In this document: one piece after another, positions 8,315-16,792 of the stretch
Position numbering within the stretch: position 1 is the first letter of the stretch
Layout: each line of letters opens with the position of its first letter
Assembly (NCBI RefSeq): GCF_003058265.1
Contig: NZ_QBUK01000014.1
Span: 1-64,000 of the forward strand
Length of the DNA: 64,000 nt
Reading direction: 5' to 3'
DNA from: Flagellimonas amoyensis
GTDB lineage: Bacteria; Bacteroidota; Bacteroidia; Flavobacteriales; Flavobacteriaceae
Notes under the pieces: generated by a model
The model's input: the letters and a program-made list of their open reading frames with translations, nothing else
The model's database searches: none
What the model was told of the DNA's origin: nothing
Made by a program: the position numbers and the translations under genes

Positions 8315-9793
8315 CTATTTGGTCAATTGCTTGATTTTGATCTTGAAAGCGGCGAACAACAAGGTCATGAAAGGGCTCAGCCAGTTGAAGATGGCATAAA
8401 AGAAGTATTCCCCCACACCCACACCGAGCACCCCACTATGATAGGCGCCGCAAGTGTTCCAGGGTACCAATACCGAGGTGACCGTTCCCGAATCTTCCAA
8501 GGAACGGCTCAGGTTCTCTGGGGCCAAACCACGTTCGGCATAGGCCTTGGAGAACATTTTTCCAGGGACCACAATGGCCAGATACTGGTCCGAAGCGGTG
8601 ATGTTCAAGGCCAAACAACTGCCCACAGTGCTTGCAAAGAGCCCAAAGGTGGTCTTGGCCAATTTAAGAAGCGATTCCGTAATGCGTTCCAACGCTCCAA
8701 TGCCGTCCATGATGCCCCCGAAGACCATGGCACAGACAATGAGCCAAATGGTGCCCAGCATGCCCGACATTCCGCCCGAGGAGAAAAGATCGTTCAGGGC
8801 AGGGTCGCTTGTGGCTATTTCGGTATCCACGGTAATGGCATTCAAAATGCCCTTGTAAGCAGACTCGAAGGTCAAACTGGTACCTCCACCAATAGTGGCC
8901 ACAATGTCCGGCTGAAAAATAAGGGCGAACAATCCGCCCAATAAAGTTCCGACAAGTAGGGCCATCAAAGGTGGTGCTTTTTTGACGATCAAGAGGATAA
9001 CGGCCAAAGGCACCAAAAAGAGCCACCCATTAATATTGAAGGTGGAACCGATATTCGTTAGTATGGAACTGGTGTCCGTATCGCCCGATGTGTCAATGGT
9101 AAAGCCCATGATAATGAACACGATAAGGGTGATGATGATGGTCGGGGTCGTGGTCAGGGCCATGTACCGGATGTGGGTGAACAGGTCACCGCCCGCCATG
9201 GCCGGGGCCAGGTTGGTGGTATCGCTCAATGGGGACATTTTATCCCCGAAATAGGCACCCGAAAGCACGGCTCCAGCGGTCATGCCCAAGGAAATGCCCA
9301 AGGCATCACCGATACCGATGAGCGCAATGCCCACAGTGGCCGAAGTGGTCCAGCTACTGCCCGTCGCCACGGAAATGATGGCGCAGATGATCACACAGGC
9401 TGCCAAAAATATGGTAGGGTTCAGGATCTGTAGTCCATAATAGATCATGGCGGGAATGATGCCGCTCACCAACCACGTGCCCGAAAGTGCACCCACCATA
9501 AGAAGAATGAGCAATGCCCCAGTGGTGGAACGGACATTCTCCGCCACCTCTTCAATCATTTGCTCATAGGAAACCTTATTGAAAAAACCAACGATGGCCG
9601 CTACCGCTCCGCCCATCAACAAAATGAATTGATTGGAACCGCTCAGCGCATCATCCCCAAAAACAAAGACGTTGTAGGCCAACATCGCCACAAGGGCAAA
9701 AACAGGGATCAATGCTTGGAAAATGGTGAGGTTTTTGTCCTCTACAATGTGTTCGTCTTCCCTGTACTTTGGTTTTTCCTCTTTGTTTGGCAT
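8315..9793 (-). CDS. nhaC: Na+/H+ antiporter, NhaC family
   Basis: A 492-residue polytopic transporter with about 11-12 hydrophobic segments. Family-like motifs include GSSWTTSATVGIALIGIG (near 145-162) and AYFGDKMSPLSDTTNLA (near 180-196). It should export sodium in exchange for protons, which suits a marine organism. The N-terminus has a charged cytoplasmic tail (MPNKEEKPKYREDE). A NhaC-like malate/lactate antiporter activity cannot be excluded. It stands alone, followed upstream by 367 nt of repeat-bearing intergenic DNA. Confidence 0.9.
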   Translation of the reverse strand: MPNKEEKPKYREDEHIVEDKNLTIFQALIPVFALVAMLAYNVFVFGDDALSGSNQFILLMGGAVAAIVGFFNKVSYEQMIEEVAENVRSTTGALLILLMVGALSGTWLVSGIIPAMIYYGLQILNPTIFLAACVIICAIISVATGSSWTTSATVGIALIGIGDALGISLGMTAGAVLSGAYFGDKMSPLSDTTNLAPAMAGGDLFTHIRYMALTTTPTIIITLIVFIIMGFTIDTSGDTDTSSILTNIGSTFNINGWLFLVPLAVILLIVKKAPPLMALLVGTLLGGLFALIFQPDIVATIGGGTSLTFESAYKGILNAITVDTEIATSDPALNDLFSSGGMSGMLGTIWLIVCAMVFGGIMDGIGALERITESLLKLAKTTFGLFASTVGSCLALNITASDQYLAIVVPGKMFSKAYAERGLAPENLSRSLEDSGTVTSVLVPWNTCGAYHSGVLGVGVGEYFFYAIFNWLSPFMTLLFAAFKIKIKQLTK

Positions 9794-9871
9794 ATGGTCT
9801 GGGTTTGTTAAAAGGTAATATTACGATTTTGAACCCTGTTCTCCAAAAATCTAACAATTCAGCAATCATCC

Positions 9872-9901
9872 AAAAAGCCCAAGTGCAAGTTTCAAGCTCA
9901 A
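9872..9901 (+). repeat. Dispersed repeat family A, copy 2
   Basis: Matches 18-46 (core AAGCCCAAGTGCAAGTTTCA then AGCTCAA). It is followed by GGGTTTTGGGTTAAA and a GGGTAAA unit, in the same order as copy 1. Confidence 0.7.
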
Positions 9902-10019
9902 GAAGGGAATAGGATTGCGGGTTTTGGGTTAAAGGAGCAAGGGTAAATGTTCAAATCAAAAAACCAATTTGCAATGAACAATTATCAATAATAGAATCAC
10001 CTAATAGTCAGGCCATCTA

Positions 10020-10055
10020 GGGCAACTGTCCCCTTGAGGGGACCTTAGGGGTGTT
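10020..10055 (+). repeat. 36-nt hairpin repeat family B, copy 1
   Basis: GGGCAACT, hairpin GTCCCC-TTGA-GGGGAC (10028-10043), then CTTAGGGGTGTT. It matches 18768-18803 at 35 of 36 positions. Confidence 0.8.
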
Positions 10056-10160
10056 TTAGGAGGACACTAATTTCACGAATTAACACAAACTACTTTGGAC
10101 TTCAAGCTCCAAAAATCCAAACTCCAAATCACCAAAGTCTATTATCTAATGTCTCTTTTT

Positions 10161-11360
10161 TCAGACAATCCCCAATTGCTCCATACAGTCCCGCATGGAC
10201 AGATAGGTCTTGTGGATGTCGTTGTCAAGGCCAATGGAGAATCGGATAAGACCCTGTGAAAGTCCAAGTGCTTCCTGCTCTTCCAAGGGAATCTCGGAGG
10301 AAGTGGATGTGCCCGAGGCACTGAACAAGGTTTTGTAGAACCCCAGACTGACGGCCAAATAGCCCAACTTTTTCTCTTGCATGAGTTCCATCAAGGCATT
10401 GGCCCGGTCCACGGAGCCCACATCCATGGTGAGCATGCCACCATATCCATACTCGTGGTTCATCTGTGCTTTCATGAGTTGGTGTCCGGGGTGGCTCTCT
10501 AACCCAGGGTACACCACTTTGAGCCCGTCCTTTTCAAATTTTTCGGCCAGATAATGGGCATTTTCACTGTGTTTTTTGATGCGGATGTGCAGCGTACGCA
10601 TGTTTTTGAGGATGGAAGCGGCCCGCAGACTGTCCAGCGTACTGCCCAAGAGCATGCCTGCGCCGTTGTTCACATCTTTCAAGCCCAAACAAAAATCGGT
10701 GGTGGCGCAGACGGCACCTGCCACACAATCACTGCTGCCATTGATGAACTTCGTGAGACTGTGCACCACAATATCCGCACCCAATTGGGCCGCATTGATG
10801 GTCAACGGAGAGAACGTATTGTCCACCACTAGGGGCATAGTATTCTTTTGGGCGATTTTGGACAGTGAAGGGATGTCGGCAATTTCCAACAGCGGATTGC
10901 TGACGGCCTCGCAATAGATCATCTTGGTTTTCGGGGTGATGGACTTCTCGACCGTATCCAAATCGGTAATGTCCACAAAGGACACCGAAATGTGGAACTT
11001 CTTCACGAAGTTTTTCAGGAACGCGTAGGTGCCGCCATAGATGGTGCGGCTACAGACGATATGGTCGCCTGCATCGCAAAGTTGAAGGATAACGGCCGTG
11101 ATCGCCCCCATGCCACTGGCATAGACATTGGCGGATTCCGTTCCTTCCAATTGTGCCATGGCCTCTCCCAAATACAGGTTGGAAGGGGAGGAGTGCCTGC
11201 TGTACAAGTAGCAACCTTCCGTGTTTCCCTCAAACGTATCGAACATGGTCTTTGCAGATAGAAAGGTATAGGTAGATGAGTCTGAAATAGAGGGATTTAC
11301 GCCTCCAAATTCACCAAAGTATTGAAGGCCCTGAATATGTTCCGCTGCTTTATAGTCCAT
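10161..11360 (-). CDS. Methionine gamma-lyase-like PLP enzyme (Cys/Met metabolism family)
   Basis: About 399 residues of the trans-sulfuration (fold type I) family. PLP-site residues are visible: YSR (53-55) for phosphate contact from the neighbouring subunit, ASGMGAI (81-87), VVDNTF (178-183) and the Schiff-base Lys204 in SLTKFINGSSD. Closest family resemblance is methionine gamma-lyase (YGGTYAFL resembles the YGCTFAFL loop), which splits methionine into methanethiol, 2-oxobutyrate and ammonia. The active-site cysteine of that loop is Gly110 here, so a cystathionine or O-acyl-homoserine activity is possible. I chose ATG 11360; a longer reading adds 16 unlikely residues. The divergent Lrp-type regulator supports control by an amino acid. 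Confidence 0.82.
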   Translation of the reverse strand: MDYKAAEHIQGLQYFGEFGGVNPSISDSSTYTFLSAKTMFDTFEGNTEGCYLYSRHSSPSNLYLGEAMAQLEGTESANVYASGMGAITAVILQLCDAGDHIVCSRTIYGGTYAFLKNFVKKFHISVSFVDITDLDTVEKSITPKTKMIYCEAVSNPLLEIADIPSLSKIAQKNTMPLVVDNTFSPLTINAAQLGADIVVHSLTKFINGSSDCVAGAVCATTDFCLGLKDVNNGAGMLLGSTLDSLRAASILKNMRTLHIRIKKHSENAHYLAEKFEKDGLKVVYPGLESHPGHQLMKAQMNHEYGYGGMLTMDVGSVDRANALMELMQEKKLGYLAVSLGFYKTLFSASGTSTSSEIPLEEQEALGLSQGLIRFSIGLDNDIHKTYLSMRDCMEQLGIV

Positions 11361-11421
11361 GATGTGATTTTTTGTAAAACTAATCAGATGTAGTCTCAAA
11401 GTCAACATACTTGTATATATA

Positions 11422-11467
11422 TAGAATTTTAGACCTATTTTAATCTACATAATAGATATTAATTCTA
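11422..11467. promoter_or_regulatory. AT-rich dyad region, possible Lrp-family operator
   Basis: Between the divergent PLP enzyme and regulator genes. TAGAATT (11422-11428) and AATTCTA (11461-11467) are inverted, with TTAGAC and TAATCTA between them. This layout fits an Lrp/AsnC binding region, but no binding consensus for this protein is known to me. Confidence 0.35.
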
Positions 11468-11509
11468 CTTTTATCCATCTCAAAAGCATTGAACCGAAAA
11501 ATAATCAGC

Positions 11510-11971
11510 ATGGAATTGGATTTGGTGGACCAACAATTGGTGAAACTGTTACAGGAAGACTGCAAGAAGACCACAAAACACTATGCGGACATTCTCCAAC
11601 TTTCCAAAACTGCGGTCTATGAGCGCATTCGCCGTTTGGAGCGCACAGGTGTGATCACCCAGTACGTGGCCTTGGTGGACAAAAAGAAACTAAAAAAGGA
11701 TTTTACGGTGCTTTGCCACATCCGTTTGGTACAGCACACCAAGGACAATGTGCTGCGGTTTGAGCGGGAAGTGCTGAAACTGGAGGAAGTCTCGGAATGT
11801 TTCCACGTCGGGGGCGATTATGATTATATCCTAAAGATCAATGTGGCCGATATGAAAAGCTATCGGGAGTTCATGCTCACCAAACTCACCACCATCAATA
11901 ATATAGGGAACACCCAGAGTTCGTTCGTGATCAGTGAGGTGAAGAATACCCCATCAGTGCATATCGGATAA
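11510..11971 (+). CDS. Lrp/AsnC family transcriptional regulator
   Basis: About 153 residues. An N-terminal winged helix-turn-helix (about 1-60; LSKTAVYERIRRLERTGVI is the recognition region) precedes a C-terminal RAM/ACT-like effector domain (about 65-145; GGDYDYILKINVADMKSY). Such proteins sense amino acids. The gene is divergent from the methionine gamma-lyase-like gene, an arrangement like mdeR-mdeA of Pseudomonas, so it is likely to control that gene and itself. ATG 11510 gives the standard MELDLVDQQLVKLL start; a TTG at 11489 would add seven residues. Confidence 0.93.
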   Translation: MELDLVDQQLVKLLQEDCKKTTKHYADILQLSKTAVYERIRRLERTGVITQYVALVDKKKLKKDFTVLCHIRLVQHTKDNVLRFEREVLKLEEVSECFHVGGDYDYILKINVADMKSYREFMLTKLTTINNIGNTQSSFVISEVKNTPSVHIG

Positions 11972-12202
11972 ACTGCTTTTCGATTTTCGGGTTATTGCCT
12001 TTTCAGTTGTTATTACTGCGGCAATGGCTATGCATTTGTCCCTGTTTTGAACGTACGCTATCCAGATTTTACACTTTCCAAATTTTCTCCGTCAATTCAA
12101 AAGGCCCATCCATCAATCCAAACCCATCATCCGTCAGATCGTCTCTTTCAATTTCATGAAAACTGCACACCTTGCCGTAGTTTTTAATCTAAAAAGTATG
12201 TT

Positions 12203-13486
12203 ATGAAAAACGCAACGAAGAGTTTTGGAACAATGATTATCGCCTCCATCTTGCTATGGTCCTGTGGAAAGGATGATGGACCGACTGCCCCTGGGAATAC
12301 GGCCCCGAAGATTTCCGCACAGGAGTTCACGGTGGATGAAGATCTCCCCGACACCGAACTGATAGGTGTCGTAAAGGCCACCGACGCTGAAATGGACGCA
12401 TTGACCTTTAGCATCAAAACGAATGACGAGGGTCTTTTTGAGATCACTGCCGCTGGGGATCTTTCCCTTGCTGCTGGAAAAGCATTGGATTTTGAGACCG
12501 ATGCACAACATGTGATTACTGTACAGGTAAGTGATGGCGACAAAACATCCACCGCCACAGTGACCATAAAGGTAGGAGATGTTGATGAATCCCTAGCTGC
12601 CGATCCAGGTTCCTTTATCACCACTTGGAAAATAAATGCCAATGGTGAGGAGTTGAAAATTGCTACGGACAATAGTCTTTCTTATGACTACACCATCGAT
12701 TGGGGTGATGGGACAGAGGAGAAAATCACATTGAGTACATCTCCCACTCATATCTATGCCAGTTCTGGCACCTATACCGTTGCCATTAAGGGTGTATTTC
12801 CAAAAATCAATATGATCAATGAAGATGGATATGCACTAAAACTTATGTCCATTGAGCAGTGGGGCTCCAATTCGTGGGAAAGTATGAACGGAGCCTTTGG
12901 CTATTGTGCAAACATGGTCTATAACGCCACGGATGTGCCCGATCTTTCCAAAGTAACGGATATGTCCTACATGTTCTATGAAGCCTCTTCCTTTAATGGC
13001 GAGATTGGAAACTGGAATACTTCTATTGCAACCAGCATGGAAAGTATGTTCTTTGGGGCAACTTCGTTCAATAAGGACATCGTCAATTGGGACACTTCCA
13101 ATGTGACCACCATGGCCACTATGTTCTTTGGAGCGACATCTTTTGATCAACCACTCGGGGATTGGGATGTTTCCAGTGTGACCACTATGTCAGGAATGTT
13201 CAGGGATGCTGCTGCTTTCAACCAAAATTTGGGGGGTTGGGACTTGTCCAATATCACAAGCTTGAACAATATGTTCAACAATTCTGGACTGGATGCTTTG
13301 AATTACAGTAGCATATTGAAAGGCTGGGGAGGAAAGGGCAATGTATTCATCCCCGATGGGGTCATATTGGGTGCCGCTGGGGTCAATTTCTGTAGTGATG
13401 AGGATACCGTATATTTCCGGGATACAGTATTGGTGACCCAAAATGGGTGGACCATTACTGATGCAGGATCAGTGGCCTGTCAATAG
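12203..13486 (+). CDS. Surface lipoprotein with cadherin-like, PKD-like and DUF285 (BspA-type) repeats
   Basis: A 427-residue lipoprotein. A signal peptide with lipobox near LLWSCGKDDG puts Cys at about residue 20. Then come a cadherin-like domain (about 33-130; DATDAEMDALTFSI and DFETDAQHVITVQVSDGD patterns), a PKD-like beta domain (about 135-200; DYTIDWGDGTEE), and four to five DUF285 repeats of about 24 residues (about 235-350; units such as TMATMFFGATSFD and PLGDWDVSSVT). DUF285 repeats occur in mycoplasma and Bacteroidota surface proteins, and a role in adhesion or binding is inference. The gene is monocistronic, ending at a strong terminator. Confidence 0.85.
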   Translation: MKNATKSFGTMIIASILLWSCGKDDGPTAPGNTAPKISAQEFTVDEDLPDTELIGVVKATDAEMDALTFSIKTNDEGLFEITAAGDLSLAAGKALDFETDAQHVITVQVSDGDKTSTATVTIKVGDVDESLAADPGSFITTWKINANGEELKIATDNSLSYDYTIDWGDGTEEKITLSTSPTHIYASSGTYTVAIKGVFPKINMINEDGYALKLMSIEQWGSNSWESMNGAFGYCANMVYNATDVPDLSKVTDMSYMFYEASSFNGEIGNWNTSIATSMESMFFGATSFNKDIVNWDTSNVTTMATMFFGATSFDQPLGDWDVSSVTTMSGMFRDAAAFNQNLGGWDLSNITSLNNMFNNSGLDALNYSSILKGWGGKGNVFIPDGVILGAAGVNFCSDEDTVYFRDTVLVTQNGWTITDAGSVACQ

Positions 13487-13530
13487 ACTTTGCCAATCGT
13501 ATAGTCGTTTCTCTTTTTTGAGCTGTTTGT

Positions 13531-13568
13531 GCCACCGGGAGGCTTTTGGGTCTTTCGGTGGTTTTTTT
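13531..13568 (+). terminator. Rho-independent terminator
   Basis: Stem CCACCG (13532-13537) with CGGTGG (13556-13561), then a run of seven T. It lies 45 nt after the lipoprotein stop. Confidence 0.75.
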
Positions 13569-13616
13569 ATGAAGTTATTTGGTTATGGGGTCATTCAGTT
13601 ATTTGGATTGTTGTTG

Positions 13617-13652
13617 CTTGTCATTCTGAAAGCATGGAGTGTTTGAAGAATC
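13617..13652 (-). repeat. Partial copy of the palindromic element
   Basis: CTTGTCATTCTGAA, then GTGTTTGAAGAATC, matches the reverse complement of 233-268 with a changed middle. A second GATTCTT follows at 13666. Confidence 0.6.
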
Positions 13653-13684
13653 TGATCCGGAGAGGGATTCTTTGATGGTCAGAA

Positions 13685-13724
13685 GTCAGAAGTGTCACGT
13701 TGAGCGTAGTCGAAACGTCGGAAG
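13685..13724 (+). repeat. 40-nt repeat family C, copy 1
   Basis: Identical at all 40 positions to 28873-28912. It includes TGTCACGTTGAGCGTAGTCG and AAACGTCGGAAG. Identity over 40 noncoding bases 15 kb apart implies recent copying or selection. Confidence 0.9.
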
Positions 13725-13760
13725 AGACGAAAGAACATAGACTATAGAAAATAGACTTGG
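13725..13760 (-). repeat. Dispersed repeat family D, copy 1
   Basis: Read on the minus strand it begins CCAAGTCTATTTTCTATAG and continues TCTATGTTCTTTCGTCT. It matches 18911-18947 with four substitutions and one gap. It directly abuts the 40-nt repeat. Confidence 0.7.
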
Positions 13761-13948
13761 ATGATTCGGTTACTGAGTTATTGGTCAGTGCTAATTGTTC
13801 ATTGTAAATTGGATTTTCCCTTTAACCTTTTACCCTTTCCCCGTTAAATCATCACCCGAAACTTTCCGCAACCCACTGTTCCAACGAAAAAACATTCGTA
13901 TTTTTACACTGTTTTTAAAGAACGGATTATCCTTACAAACCATACAAT

Positions 13949-15352
13949 ATGAATCAATATGATGTAGCTGTCATTGGCTCGGGCCCCGGAGGCTATGTGG
14001 CAGCGATTAGATGTGCCCAATTGGGAATGAAAACCGCAATCATTGAAAAATACGACACCTTGGGAGGCACCTGCCTCAATGTGGGCTGTATTCCCTCCAA
14101 GGCCCTTTTGGACTCATCGCACCACTACGAGGATGCCATAAAGCACTTTGCCGAACACGGAATCGATATTCCCGGCGAAGTAAAGGTGAACCTAAAGCAG
14201 ATGATCGCCCGCAAACAAGATGTCGTGGAGCAGAACACCAAGGGCATCGAGTTTTTGATGGGCAAGAACAAGATAGATGTCCTTCACGGACTCGGAAGTT
14301 TCAAGGATGCCAACCACATCACTATTGAAAAAGATGGAAAAACGGAGACCATCGAGGCAAAGAACATCATCATTGCCACGGGATCCAAACCCTCCACCTT
14401 ACCGTTCATCCAACTGGACAAGGAGCGCATCATCACGTCCACCGAAGCACTCAAGCTGAAGGAAATCCCCAAACACCTGATCGTTATCGGGGGAGGGGTC
14501 ATCGGTCTGGAATTGGGCCAGGTCTACAAGCGCCTTGGTTCCGAAGTGACCGTTGTGGAATATATGGACCGCATTATCCCCACCATGGATGCCGCCCTTT
14601 CCAAAGAATTGATGAAAGTACTGAAAAAGCAAAAGATGTCCTTCAACCTGTCCCACAAAGTGAAAGCGGTGGAGCGCAAAGGTAAAGAAGTCATCGTGAA
14701 GGCAGACGACAAAAAGGGCGAGGAAGTGGTATTGACCGGCGATTACTGCTTGGTCTGTGTGGGACGTAGACCCTATACCGATGGATTGAACCTGGAAGCG
14801 GCCGGTGTAAAACTGGACGACAGGGGCAGGGTAGCGGTGAACGACCACTTGCAGACCAACGTTTCCAACATCTACGCAATCGGGGATGTCATCAAAGGGG
14901 CCATGTTGGCACACAAGGCCGAAGAAGAAGGCGTTTTGGTGGCCGAACTCTTGGCCGGACAAAAACCGCACATCAACTACGACCTTATTCCCGGGGTGGT
15001 CTATACCTGGCCAGAAGTGGCCGCTGTGGGCAAGACCGAAGAGCAGTTGAAGGAAGAAGGTGTGGACTATAAAGTGGGCCAGTTTCCGATGCGGGCATTG
15101 GGTCGTTCACGTGCCAGTATGGACCTGGATGGGTTTGTGAAAATTTTGGCGGACAAAAATACCGATGAGGTATTGGGCGTCCACATGGTGGGAGCGCGTT
15201 GTGCCGATTTGATTGCAGAGGCCGTCACCGCAATGGAATTTAGGGCTTCTGCCGAAGACATTGCACGAATGAGCCACGCACACCCGACGTATGCCGAAGC
15301 TGTCAAGGAAGCAGCCTTGGCCGCAACGGACAATAGGTCAATACACAGTTAG
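13949..15352 (+). CDS. lpd: Dihydrolipoyl dehydrogenase
   Basis: E3 component of 2-oxoacid dehydrogenase complexes and of the glycine cleavage system; it reoxidises dihydrolipoyl groups with NAD+. It has 467 residues, with an FAD-binding GSGPGG (10-15), redox-active disulfide Cys42/Cys47 in GGTCLNVGCIPSK, NAD-binding GGGVIGLELG (about 176-185) and a C-terminal HAHPTYAEA containing the catalytic His and Glu. No other complex subunit is adjacent, so it probably serves several complexes. Confidence 0.96.
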   Translation: MNQYDVAVIGSGPGGYVAAIRCAQLGMKTAIIEKYDTLGGTCLNVGCIPSKALLDSSHHYEDAIKHFAEHGIDIPGEVKVNLKQMIARKQDVVEQNTKGIEFLMGKNKIDVLHGLGSFKDANHITIEKDGKTETIEAKNIIIATGSKPSTLPFIQLDKERIITSTEALKLKEIPKHLIVIGGGVIGLELGQVYKRLGSEVTVVEYMDRIIPTMDAALSKELMKVLKKQKMSFNLSHKVKAVERKGKEVIVKADDKKGEEVVLTGDYCLVCVGRRPYTDGLNLEAAGVKLDDRGRVAVNDHLQTNVSNIYAIGDVIKGAMLAHKAEEEGVLVAELLAGQKPHINYDLIPGVVYTWPEVAAVGKTEEQLKEEGVDYKVGQFPMRALGRSRASMDLDGFVKILADKNTDEVLGVHMVGARCADLIAEAVTAMEFRASAEDIARMSHAHPTYAEAVKEAALAATDNRSIHS

Positions 15353-15421
15353 TGTCAAGTCGAGTGATTTTTTGGAGGTAAACGACGAAAAATAGTATCG
15401 AGAACTGACGGATAATAAGAT

Positions 15422-15459
15422 AAAAGGCATTCGGTCTATCAAGATGGGGTGCCTTTTTT
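15422..15459. terminator. Terminator between convergent genes
   Basis: Stem AAAAGGCA (15422-15429) with TGCCTTTT (15450-15457) and T-rich flanks on the plus strand. It ends lpd and may also act on the opposing acyltransferase gene. Confidence 0.6.
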
Positions 15460-15465
15460 ATTGGA

Positions 15466-16662
15466 TTACCCTTTTGCGGGACGAAAGAGCCTTTTGAGCA
15501 CCAGCCCGGCTCTGGACAACAGTTCCTTCAGTAGGGAAACCGAAATATCCTTGACTTCGAGCGTTTGTTTCTTGGCGGTATCCCAGGCCCAAGCAATACT
15601 GGATTTGATGTCCTCTTCGTATTGGCTATACTTCAGGGCCAAAAAGGTACAAACGAACATAAACAACACTGCTCCGGGTATGGCCACGGAAGGGCTCAGC
15701 GAGTGGTGAAAGAATCGATAGAGACCCAATCCCGTCAAACTTCCATAAAGCACCATGTAGTGGATCACATAGATGGAAAGGGTGCTAGATCCAATATTCA
15801 GGATAGTGCGGTTGTTGATGAACTGCCGAAGCAATATGAACACGGCAAACACTACAAACACATTGCCCAATCGGATGAACAAGTAGTTGTTGATCTGTAG
15901 TAAGTTGAAAAGTTCCACCCCGGTCCATTCGTAAATGGCAAGGAAGGTCGGTGACAATGCATAGCACAGAACGGCACCAAGTCCCAGAGAAATGGCAATG
16001 GCCGCAGGGTAGAGGTATTTGAAATCCTTGAACCTCAAAAAGAGGATGGCGATAAAAGCCCCGATGGTGGCATATCCCAACCAGGGGATGATGGTAAACA
16101 CAGAACCGTTGGCCTTGGTAAAATAATTGGCGAAAAATTCCGGTAAAAAGGAAAACGACCACTGCTTGTATAGTGGTTCAAACAGGAACAGGACCACAGT
16201 GATGCCCAAAAGCACCAAGGGAAAAACATGTTTTTTTCGATTGATGGTCAATAGATAGACCCCGATCAAGGCCAAAATGGAAAGCCCGATACAGTGCAGT
16301 ACGTCCACAAAATAAAAGGAGGGGTAAATTTCCCCTTTGAGCAGCCCAAAAAGATTGGAACGCAACAAATAACCAATAAAAACGAGTTGAAGTCCGCGAC
16401 GAATGCCTTTGGACACTCTTGGATTGTCCATGCCCTTTTGCGGCACACGAATGAGCAAATAAGTGAAAATGAACCCGGAAACCGTAAAGAAAACAGGCGC
16501 GGTGATCCCTCGGAAATAGAGCCAAACTCGAAAGGCGCCATTGTTGAGGTCCCTGAAGGCAGGTTCCAAAAGCCCATCGATAAAATGCCCTTGGAGCATC
16601 ATCAATATGGCCCAAGCACGCATGGCATCTACAAAAAATAACCTGTTGGTCTTAGCTGTCAT
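15466..16662 (-). CDS. Integral membrane acyltransferase-like protein
   Basis: About 398 residues with around ten hydrophobic segments. The N-terminal pattern RLFFVDAMRAWAILMMLQGH resembles the first helix of the heparan-alpha-glucosaminide N-acetyltransferase (DUF1624) and acyltransferase-3 groups, in which a histidine near this helix is important. The family moves acyl groups across the membrane onto sugars or envelope components, but the substrate here is unknown. ATG 16662 is preferred; the longer reading starts at a TTG (16722) and adds a basic 20-residue tail. It is convergent with lpd and divergent from the FMN reductase. Confidence 0.75.
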   Translation of the reverse strand: MTAKTNRLFFVDAMRAWAILMMLQGHFIDGLLEPAFRDLNNGAFRVWLYFRGITAPVFFTVSGFIFTYLLIRVPQKGMDNPRVSKGIRRGLQLVFIGYLLRSNLFGLLKGEIYPSFYFVDVLHCIGLSILALIGVYLLTINRKKHVFPLVLLGITVVLFLFEPLYKQWSFSFLPEFFANYFTKANGSVFTIIPWLGYATIGAFIAILFLRFKDFKYLYPAAIAISLGLGAVLCYALSPTFLAIYEWTGVELFNLLQINNYLFIRLGNVFVVFAVFILLRQFINNRTILNIGSSTLSIYVIHYMVLYGSLTGLGLYRFFHHSLSPSVAIPGAVLFMFVCTFLALKYSQYEEDIKSSIAWAWDTAKKQTLEVKDISVSLLKELLSRAGLVLKRLFRPAKG

Positions 16663-16792
16663 TCGGTTCGATATCTTTCTATATACTTGTTTTGCAAGTA
16701 CTTTGGATGCTTTCCGCGCCAAAATTATACAAAATACTTACAACTCTGCCCCAATTGGGGTATTTTAGCGAAACAATCAATGATTTTTTTCT

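Larger units (their letters stand above)
9794..10160. other. Intergenic region with dispersed repeats
   Basis: No gene is supported. It holds a family A repeat (9872-9901), the motif CCAATTTGCAATGAACAATT (9964-9983, an inverted 19/20 match to 13793-13812), the hairpin-bearing 36-nt repeat (10020-10055), a CACTAATTTCACGAATTAACAC stretch and an ACCAAAGTCTATTATCTA motif (10131-10148) shared with 18910. Confidence 0.7.
13569..13948. other. Intergenic region built of dispersed repeats
   Basis: No gene is supported. Order: inverted AATAAC array (13573-13606), partial copy of the 193-268 palindrome (13617-13652), perfect 40-nt repeat (13685-13724), family D repeat (13725-13760), second inverted AATAAC array (13767-13787), AATTGTTCATTGTAAATTGG (13793-13812) and TTTACCCTTTCCCC, an inverted heptamer relative. 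The last 80 nt probably contain the lpd promoter. Confidence 0.75.

Noticed and set aside
16663-16722. Longer acyltransferase start at a TTG (16722)
   Set aside because: The added residues are basic, unlike the family N-terminus, and an ATG directly before the conserved first helix is available.
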